Part shown: positions 56,577 through 64,000 of the stretch, piece after piece
Layout of the letters: every line of letters starts with the position of its first letter
Position numbering within the stretch: the first letter of the stretch is position 1
Origin: Gonocerus acuteangulatus
Taxonomy: Eukaryota; Arthropoda; Insecta; Hemiptera; Coreidae
Assembly (NCBI GenBank): GCA_946811695.1
Contig: OX328132.1
Coordinates: 97,030,022 to 97,094,021, forward strand
Length of the DNA: 64,000 bases
Direction: 5' to 3'
Program-made: the position numbers and the translations under genes
Notes under the pieces: generated by a model
The model's database searches: none
Told to the model about the DNA's origin: nothing
What the model saw: only the letters and a program-made list of their open reading frames with translations

Positions 56577-56889
56577 ATAAAAATGTGTGTTTACAAATAT
56601 TATTGTTTATGCTATCCTTCATAACCTGCAAAACAGTTAACTTTAGTGCCTAATAACTTTTATCGTAGTTGAGAGAATTGATTTTGATCATATTAACCTT
56701 TTTATTAATAAATATTGCTTGTCATTATCTAATATGAATTATAACCGTAGATAACGAGTCATGTAGTAATGGATAACCAGCAAAGAACCTGTAAGCTAAT
56801 CAGTAAGCTTATCAGCGTGTGCGAGTAACTGTTATAAATGACTACTGCTTCTCCAAAAGTAACTGGATGTGGTCTTCGCAAGAAGACCC
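56077..56889. mobile_element. Family G MITE, copy G2, complete with 8-bp TSD
   Basis: An 813-bp element has ends GGGTCTTTTTGCGAAGACC and GGTCTTCGCAAGAAGACCC. Perfect duplications CAAATAAC lie at 56,069-56,076 and 56,890-56,897. It shares its sequence with G1 except for an expanded GA run and a perfect inner palindrome GCTAAAATTAATAGAATTCT... at about 56,399. No coding capacity. Confidence 0.9.
56534..56571. repeat. (GA)n microsatellite inside G2
   Basis: About 38 bp of GA. The same place in G1 has only CGAGAGAGAAAAGG. Confidence 0.92.
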
Positions 56890-56935
56890 CAAATAACTCT
56901 TTCTATTACTTTACAAATCTCACTACGAATAAGTA

Positions 56936-56978
56936 CGGAAACGCGCTAAGATGACGTACTTACTGCGTGACGGACATG
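56936..56978 (-). mobile_element. Family A-related terminus, variant
   Basis: On the minus strand GTCCGTCACGCAGTAAGTAC and TTAGCGCGTTTCC. Same variant as at 17,137. Confidence 0.5.
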
Positions 56979-56995
56979 TTTTAACTTCGGTTATA

Positions 56996-57811
56996 AAAAG
57001 TCCGACTCGCAGGAACTGCATCATCTTAGCGCGGTTTCGTTCTTATCCCTTTTGTCATTTGAAAAGCTTAGAATAGAAACAGATAATATTTTGTTCGGCG
57101 TTTGTTCAAATGGGGTTTATGACTTTACCTGGTCGGGTCCCCCAGACCCCAGAATCCTCGTCTAGAGATACCTATTTCATACGTTTCAATGCATTAAAAC
57201 ATATCAAAATTGTTCACATTTTCTTGTGTTCTTCTACTATAGTAATAATTCTACAAATAATATCAATTAAAAAATAAAATAAAAAACCAACAGCATAAAG
57301 GCAATTGAAAATATTCAAAAGACGTCATCGAATCATCTCTTTCTCTTGGCAAGCTATATTTTGAATTGTTTTTCTTATTTTACTTAATCTGTTTTATTGT
57401 CAAATACATTATCCAACTATAAGCAACTAAAAAATAACAAGGAATAAAAATAGACAAAAAGAACCGTTCGAATAAACGAAATCAATTACTTCAAAGTTTA
57501 AGCACTTATTTCTCCGATTGACATCGCTTATTCAAAACTTTCTTCAGAACCTTCTTTGTAGACCATTTAGAAAGCTTTCGAATGGTAACCTTTCGCTTCC
57601 CAAGATTTTCAACCGTTTTCGAGATATTAATGAAAGTATACGAAGTTCCCAAAACGTTTCATTATTTCTAGCAACAGAAAATTGGTCTCATTTTACCTAT
57701 CCTGTTTTACACAAAAATACATTTTCTAGCCGGCACTTCCGGATTGTTTCATGAGATCAACCTTATAAGCGGGGTTCCTCCCTATGAAAGGAAGGAGGAA
57801 CCGCGCTAAAA
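56996..57811 (-). mobile_element. Family A element, copy A9, without TA array
   Basis: Starts AAAGTCCGACTCGCAGGAAC and ends in T1 GGAGGAACCGCGCTAAAAA. The segment with the TA array and adjacent body is deleted: body sequence passes straight to CTAGCCGGCACTTCCGG. Confidence 0.78.
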
Positions 57812-57814
57812 ATG

Positions 57815-58700
57815 GAATTCAGAACAAACGGTTAATGTATTTCTTTGAACCCTTGCTTGCTGAATAGTAAGTTTACGTCTTTTCGGAACCAGTTGGATAG
57901 AATTAAATTAAATTCAATCTGATTTTGGTCGGTTCTGTAGCCTAATTTATAAAATTACAAACACATTTCAGGCCTAATACTATTTAGTATTAGGGAGCTG
58001 AACAGGTGCTAATCATTCTTTCGAAGATCATTTTTGTTTACAGATCACCAGGTAAATTTAATGAAGTCCAATTTATTTATAAGTTCATTTTTAAATATAG
58101 TTAATCAATTAAAAGACATTCCCAAAATTAATTAAATAAATTTTCGAAAGAATGATTAGCAGGCTTGGGTTAGCAACCCAATAGACTTGGGTAGCACTCT
58201 TTATTTGTTTATTAAATGAAGTGTTTCTTTCTTTCTACGCATATTTCCTGAATTTGTATAACGAAAAGAAAAAAAATAATAATTTTTTAAATATGGAAGA
58301 TTTGCTGTACTAATCTAGGCGCAGGGTAGTGCGCCAGGCCAAGTTCCGGCCTAAGCCTACTGTGTGTATAAGGAGGTCTTAGAGCCGATTTTTACTTTCT
58401 CATAACATTCAACCAGGTAAAGATAAAGTTATGAAATTTTACGCAGTTATTATACTACAAGATGTGAGTAAACCTGGAAATTTTCATAATTCTACATAGA
58501 ATAGTTTCTGAGATATAAGCGATCGAAAATCGGGATTTATAGGACTCACTCACTCACTCATTCACTCATCAAAATTATTAGGCACTTCCCATGATGCTAG
58601 AGACTTGAAATTTTGCATGGTGATAGATATGGAGGTGTTATTAAAGGAAAAAATCGAAAAATCCTGAATAGTTGTGTTTGACTCCGCTTCCGGGGCGGGG
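57815..58700. other. AT-rich sequence; start of family D context
   Basis: CACTCACTCACTCATTCACT at 58,547 is a short tandem run that leads into the family D repeat. No gene seen. Confidence 0.4.
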
Positions 58701-58712
58701 GTGTGCCAGTTT

Positions 58713-59575
58713 TGTACTTCCTTCGGAAACCCGTCATTCCGTCCGAAACCCATGATGTGGGGTATCAAATGAATCGTCACGGTATGAAGAACCTATATTT
58801 GATGTTTTAAGAAACAATTAGACGCATATAGGCTCGGTCAAAATCTTATACCAGCTGTATGTTTGTTCCTTATACAAATCCGTACCGTTTGACCGATTTT
58901 GACCAAACCTGGGACACAGATGGGTCTTGATATGGGGAGAATCATAGGCTAGGTTAAATTGTCTATCAGCTGTCTGTCTGTCTGTTTGTTCCTTATACAA
59001 ATACACACCGTTTGGCCGATTTTGACAAAATTTGACACACATGTCGGTCTTGATCCGGGGAGTGTCATAGGCTAGTCAAAATCGTCTATCAGCTGTTTGC
59101 CTAACTGTTTATTCCTTATACAAATCCACCCGATTTGACCGATTTTGACCAAACATGGTACATAGGTAGGTCTTTATCCGGGTAGTGTCATAGGCTAGGT
59201 CAAAATCGTCTATCAGCTGTCTGTCTGCATGTTTGTTCCTTACACAAAATCACTCCGTTTGACCGATTTTGACCAAACTTGGCACACAGGTAGGCCTTAG
59301 TCCGGGGAATGCACTAGGCTAGGTAAAAAAGGTCATTCAGCTGTCTGTCTGTATGTTTGTTCCTTATACAAATTTACACCGTTTGACCTATTTTGACCAA
59401 ACTTGGCACGCAGGTAGGTCTTGATACGGGAGTGTCATATTTCCTATGACGTTTTGTACTTTTTGTTCCATCGGAAAGCCATCATTCCTTCTGAAACCCA
59501 TCATGTGGGGTATCTAATGAATCGTCTTGGTAAGGAGAACCTATATTTGATGTTTTAAGGAACATTTCGACGAAT
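58713..59575. repeat. Family D block: five ~125-bp units between direct repeats
   Basis: Units from about 58,830 to 59,440 each contain CAGCTGTCTGTCTG, GTTCCTTATACAAATCCAC, CCGTTTGACCGATTTTGACC and TAGGTCTTGATCCGGGGAG. The flanks 58,713-58,823 and 59,457-59,575 are direct repeats of each other (CATGATGTGGGGTATC and AACCTATATTTGATGTTTTA). Units are about 80-90% alike. Interspersed-repeat-derived. Confidence 0.85.
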
Positions 59576-59926
59576 CTTAACAACAACAGTTGTGACTTCT
59601 TTCTTAAATGTAGTAAATAAAGTCGTAGGGGTTAACTGCATAATATACTTGACAGCAGATACTAAGTTTTTCAAAGTCGAGCCATCTAAATTCCAAAGTT
59701 TAGGATCACAAACCCAAAATGTATCGTCTTTGTTCTTATCTTTTTCTTGAAGGCCTTCTACACTTTCCCTATTGTGATCTTTATCCTCGGGATAAGGTTC
59801 CTGTGTTTTACAGTGTAATAGTTTAGTTAAGAGAGCAATCAATTTGTCCTCTAGAGTAATGTCATCTGGAAGAGCTTCTAACTTTTCTAGGCTAGTGATT
59901 AGATGTATGTAGGTTGATGATTGGTA
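59555..59926 (-). other. Unidentified 123-codon open frame
   Basis: The minus frame opens after a stop at 59,927-59,929 and runs to a stop at 59,555. It reads HLITSLEKLEALPDDITLED early, then a charged middle (EDKDHNRESVEGLQEKDK) and FWVCDPKLWNLDGSTLKNL. The early part loosely recalls retrotransposon gag sequences, but I cannot confirm that. No ATG near its start, so it would be an exon or relic. Its stop lies in the family D flank, suggesting relic status. Confidence 0.35.
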
Positions 59927-60050
59927 TCAAATATTAAGCAGTAAGGAGAACTTTATGCAGAATCCAAAGACCCTGGTTTTATATGAAGTACAAAAAGCCA
60001 GTAGGTATGCGGCAAATAAATTTTAATTAATACTTAGAAAAAAGTAATGA

Positions 60051-60680
60051 GATCCCAAAAAAACATAAATGTGAAATAGAGGCCAAGTTCTTCCCCCCAC
60101 AAAGAAACACTCCCTTCCCCAAAAATATCCCCTCCTAAACCCCCCCCCCCCCAAAACGCCTTACCACCCTACACTCCAAAAAAGTAGTATGAGTTAGTGT
60201 ATTAAGTTCACCATATTTTCAACCAAAAATATTTGTCAATACAAGAGATGATACAATAAATAAATGTCCAAGTTCATTACTTGAAAGACCTCATAGTTAC
60301 TTACTAAGAACAGTAAAGACACTTCAACTGACCTTTAAAAACAACAATAAAAATACTTATATCCAGTTACTAAAATATCACTTTCCTCAACCAGGTATAT
60401 TCTTAAACTTGGCAATGTTTAGTTTTCTCTCTAAAGATAATTTCGGCACAAATAAAACATTGCCAAGTTTAAGAATATACCTGGTTGAGGAAAGTGATAT
60501 TTTAGTAACTGGATATAAGTATTTTTATTGTTGTTTTTAAAGGTCAGTTGAAGTGTCTTTACTGTTCTTTGGCGTTTTGGGGGGGGGGGGGTTTAGGAGG
60601 GGATATTTTTGGGGAAGGGAGTGTTTCTTTGTGGGGGGAGGAACTTGGCCTCTATTTCACATTTATGTTTTTTTTTGGAT
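60051..60680. repeat. 630-bp palindrome with a one-sided 135-bp gap and C/G runs
   Basis: The inner arms 60,302-60,420 and 60,455-60,570 and the outer arms 60,051-60,161 and 60,571-60,680 are inverted copies, nearly perfect. The left arm has an additional 60,162-60,301 missing from the right. A C13-14 run (left) mirrors a G13 run (right). The loop is 34 bp. Confidence 0.9.
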
Positions 60681-60689
60681 AATTCTTAC

Positions 60690-61945
60690 AATAAAAAAAG
60701 AGAAAAAAAATGTATAAATTCTCGGTGTCGTTTAGAATAGATAACATAGAAATTAATGATTTGGTTTATAGACAAACGACCTAATTTATACATTCCTATT
60801 AAATAAAACTCTTCAGATTAGCCTGTTTCATGCACAATTCTTCCGATTGTTTGCAAACCTTGTTGACAAATATTGAAAAGCATGGGTGAGCAATTATTGC
60901 TAAACTACGTAGTCCCTGTAAAGATAATTGTGTTCTATAAATAGAATTTTCCTTCAAGGACGGGGTAAAACCTCCATCGCCAATAGGAAAACATTCGATA
61001 ACCTTAAAATGGTTTTCACGTTGGGGCCTGTGGGGTCAGGCATTCAGCAGTATAGGTGTTTCGGTGCGAAGACGGTTGTAATGAGTTGATCTCATTTAGC
61101 GATGGGTTCACCGAATGAAGTCCCCACTTCATCAAGCATACTTAGAATGCGTATTATTAGGGCTCTGAGTATGGTGCATAATTCTCTGAAAGCGGTCTGT
61201 CGCTCCATATAAATAAAGACGAATCGTATGAAGAAGATTTCTTATTCGTGTATATATTAATTATATGTTATTGATAATATATCGACAGTTAAACATTCTT
61301 TACTCACGACCCCCCCCCCAAAAAAATTAAATCTATAAAATATAAAGAAATGATATATAATTGTTTTTACTTTTACTTTAATTGTTCATTTTGATATGAT
61401 TTAATTTTAATTTGTCGATACTTTATCATACTTTAATTATTACATTTAATTATTCAAGTCAATTTTAAATTAGATGTATTTAAAATTTATACCTCAATAA
61501 CCCATGTTTCAAAATAAATTAATTACACGTTAACAGCAAGTTAAACATTCTGTACTCACTGATACAATCAATACATTTTTTTTTTTTAAATGCATTGCTC
61601 ATCTTTAAATTGTCATTATTAACAGCAATTTGAACAACCGACTACTAATGATCGAGACAAAATCTTATCTGGACTTCCGTAAATCCACAATCGTTGGACA
61701 TTCCCGAAGCATAGGGGATTAATCGGACTTCAGTATGTTCTCCACCTAGGGTACAAGAAAATGTATAGATAAGAATGACATAGGAGTAAGTCACTCGAAA
61801 TAATAGAGCCTGAATAGATGAGTAATGAAAAATAAAGGATAAAGTAATAAATTGGCCTTTACAGGTATACCATTCAAAATATCATTAAGCCGATTACCAT
61901 TACAAGTACTGGATATATAACCCCGATTTTTTCACAAAAACGGTA
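60690..61945. other. AT-rich sequence without recognised gene
   Basis: A C9-A7 run at about 61,310. No gene or mobile-element end seen. Confidence 0.4.
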
Positions 61946-61953
61946 ATTAGTCA

Positions 61954-62171
61954 CATGGGCGTACATAAGGGGGGGGATTTTAATTTTATCGGTAAAAATG
62001 TGTCATAAAACCCTTAAAAATAAATGAAATATGATCACTTATTTCAGAAAAATTATTCTTTACGTTGGTGTAATAGGGTTTAGTTGACTAACTATTCCAA
62101 GTTCTAGATTGATAGTATTTCATACCCCCAAATTCCCCCAGCCCCGAAATCATTTCCTATATACACCCATG
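61954..62171. mobile_element. Family H MITE, copy H4, 8-bp TSD
   Basis: Begins CATGGGCGTACATAAGG, ends ATACACCCATG. Target duplications ATTAGTCA (61,946-61,953) and ATTACTCA (62,172-62,179), one mismatch. Internal sequence matches H1 (CATAAAACCCTTAAAAATAA). Confidence 0.85.
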
Positions 62172-62179
62172 ATTACTCA

Positions 62180-62560
62180 AACCCTACTTAGATTGCCTTC
62201 AACCACTTTCATTCTAGCGTGGTCATATGATTTAATTTATATCAGATGTTTATATAACTGAAAATGTGAGCTTTCTTAAAATACTTGAATTATTATTTCC
62301 TGAAAGAGATAGGAGAAAGCAAGGTGCCTTCCGGGAGCTTGAGGGATGTTTCCCTTGAGGGTCGAAAGAAACAGGTACCTCTTTACCTGCCAAGGATATG
62401 GAGCTATGCAGGATGGTGCTTTCCTAGGCTCTCTTAAACACTAACAGACGGGAATAGCATACCCTTCCTAACAATCAAATAGGGCTGTTAAAGCAAGAAA
62501 TTGAATTGATAGATCTATTACTGAGTTAGCTTTGCATAAATGTAATATCTTATTCGGGCG
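62180..62560. other. Sequence without recognised gene
   Basis: Nothing supported. Confidence 0.35.
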
Positions 62561-62569
62561 AAGTCAAGA

Positions 62570-62655
62570 AAACTCCGACTTGCAAGAACTGCGGCATCTT
62601 AGCGCGTTTCCGTATAATATTAGTCCTGATGAGATTAGGAGAGCTTGAAATTAGA
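62570..62655 (+). mobile_element. Isolated family A terminus
   Basis: CTCCGACTTGCAAGAACTGC with CATCTTAGCGCGTTTCC. Followed by a T run at 62,667-62,685. Confidence 0.55.
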
Positions 62656-62689
62656 ATTGTTAATTTTTTTTTTTTTTTTTTTTTTAACT

Positions 62690-64000
62690 TCTAGCTATCT
62701 CCACGGTAACGTTACATTGGTAAATTAATTTTACTGTTAAAAAAATTAAGCGTCAGCTCTAGAATAAAACCTCCAAGATGAGCGAAATTGCAGACACCTA
62801 AATGGCCAAAATGACCAGAAAATTGACAGAAGCGGAAGTGGGTCAATCCCTTGATTGACTTCTACTTGTTCTTAAGATAAGCATTGCCGTAAAATAGGGC
62901 CACATTAGTACAGTGTGGTGAAATTGCTACAAACCTATACTGCTTGGATATTTTCCTTTAACTGATACCAAAGGGTCGAACTTTGCCCAAAGAGAGCGCA
63001 CAAATCGATTCCTGGGTTCCTAATAATTAATAAATTATTCTATGCTATGTTCAAATCATAAAACAGGCCGATTTTGCTCCTATGAGGTAATGTACGCTGT
63101 CATCATGGGGTGAGATTGTTACAAAACTCTTAACATAGGATTTCCCATTTAAAATGGCCATGTACTAATGTGACCCCACTTGATGAGGAATAATTAGTAC
63201 AAAATCTTTTTTTTTATTATTATTATTTAGTTTTAGATGCTACTAAGAAAGGAATAAATCTTTTAGGAAAACAACTGTTTTGGACGTAATAATTGGATTT
63301 GGCTACGTTACATTTCAAAATATGTCACATATGTACTAAAGTGACCTCCTTTTACGCTAAGCGAAGATTTTTCGGCGAAATCCTAGCGGGCGGATTCTGC
63401 TGGTTAATGAACTTCTCCTGTCGTTTTAGACCAAGACACCCGAACGCAGAGATTTCGAATGCATAACTGATTTCTGAGGGTGGGCACCTGAATGGGTTTA
63501 ACTATAGGGTTGCTTGAAAAAGTTGTCCTTTTTCATTAGTTCAAATAAATTGCTCGAGAAATATACTTCCGAAGCCACTTAATCCAGTTTATGGAGGGAA
63601 GGGGAGGTATCTTGCATGCATTTCGGTTAGGACTTACTAACTTGTACGAATTTTAAAGGGAATCCCATCTCGGCATTCGTAAAACAACCACAAGAACCAC
63701 TGGAGAAATAGGTCAAATTTCTACATCAAATATATAGAGCCTTAGCTGGGGCAGCTTAAGTAATATACATGGACGACATTGGATGCAATATACATATATT
63801 CAATCATAATTTTTAAATAAACTAAGCCCCCTTTATCCTCGAAATCCACTAGAATTACGGATAACTTAAGCTTACCCCCTGTAATTGTTATAGCAATAAA
63901 GTCCCTATTCTCTATTGATTACAGAAAAAAAAAGCAAGAACAAAAAAAAACAGAAAACTGAACTAAGATTTTCAACATAGCTTCCTCGAAAAACAGCTTT
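62690..64000. other. AT-rich sequence with a diverged family A fragment
   Basis: At 63,358-63,450 GGCGGATTCTGCTGGTTAAT and TTTTAGACCAAGAC match the family A segment near the TA array in minus orientation. Nothing else recognised. Confidence 0.4.

Overview
This window is AT-rich eukaryotic DNA, most likely from an invertebrate metazoan. The evidence is tRNA-derived SINEs with poly(A) tails, LINE reverse-transcriptase relics, Tigger/pogo-type transposase relics, hammerhead-like terminal motifs of the Penelope type, and more than twenty (TA)n arrays. The species cannot be fixed from sequence alone. No confidently functional gene was found. Most open frames here are (TA)n readthrough (Tyr-Ile repeats) or frames across repeats. 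The one region with spliced-gene character is a weak minus-strand model at 39,172-40,041.

Region by region. 1-9,690: AT-rich DNA with a short palindrome (186-340), a tail-only SINE insertion (1,860-1,915), a 346-bp palindrome (2,181-2,526), two copies of the dominant repeat 'family A' (3,558-4,483 and 4,602-6,295), a nested 8-bp-TSD MITE 'family H', a 43-bp minisatellite and a relic of repeat family D. 9,690-16,010: three family A copies, one interrupted by a near-perfect 373-bp palindrome, plus a full SINE and an 8-bp-TSD MITE 'family G' (13,873-14,655). 16,010-20,700: LINE relic, Tigger-like element B1 and a tandem duplication of its 3' end. 21,950-29,500: family A copies, one carrying a SINE, a tail-only SINE and Tigger-like element B2 as nested insertions. 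29,500-36,800: an 80-bp perfect palindrome, Penelope-like fragments, a 32-bp minisatellite and SINE pieces. 36,800-38,690: Tigger-like B3 with a C-terminal transposase relic. 39,100-47,000: the possible spliced gene, an RT pseudogene and two hammerhead-like motifs. 47,520-50,612: the longest family A copy with a nested H element. 52,020-56,265: a 763-bp inverted duplication flanking 2.7 kb with a LINE relic. 56,077-57,811: full G element and a family A copy. 58,700-64,000: family D tandem array, an unidentified open frame, a 630-bp palindrome with C/G runs, and a fourth H element.

Family definitions used below. A: about 0.7-3 kb, with one end carrying a 14-bp hairpin (module T1, starting TTTTAGCGCGGTTCCTCCC), an internal (TA)n array, a degenerate body, and an opposite end carrying GTCCGACTCGCAGGAACTGC. 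Both ends share the inverted motif TTAGCGCGGTTCC. This resembles the DINE-1/HINE (Helentron-derived) layout. B: Tigger/pogo-like, ends GGGGAAGGTGTTGTACC, TA target. G: TIR GGGTCTTTTTGCGAAGACC, 8-bp TSD. H: TIR CATGGGCGTATA, 8-bp TSD, G-rich subterminus. SINE: tRNA-like head, 3' hairpin GGYGC...GCRCC and A tail. The window therefore reads as a layered deposit of transposons rather than a gene neighbourhood.
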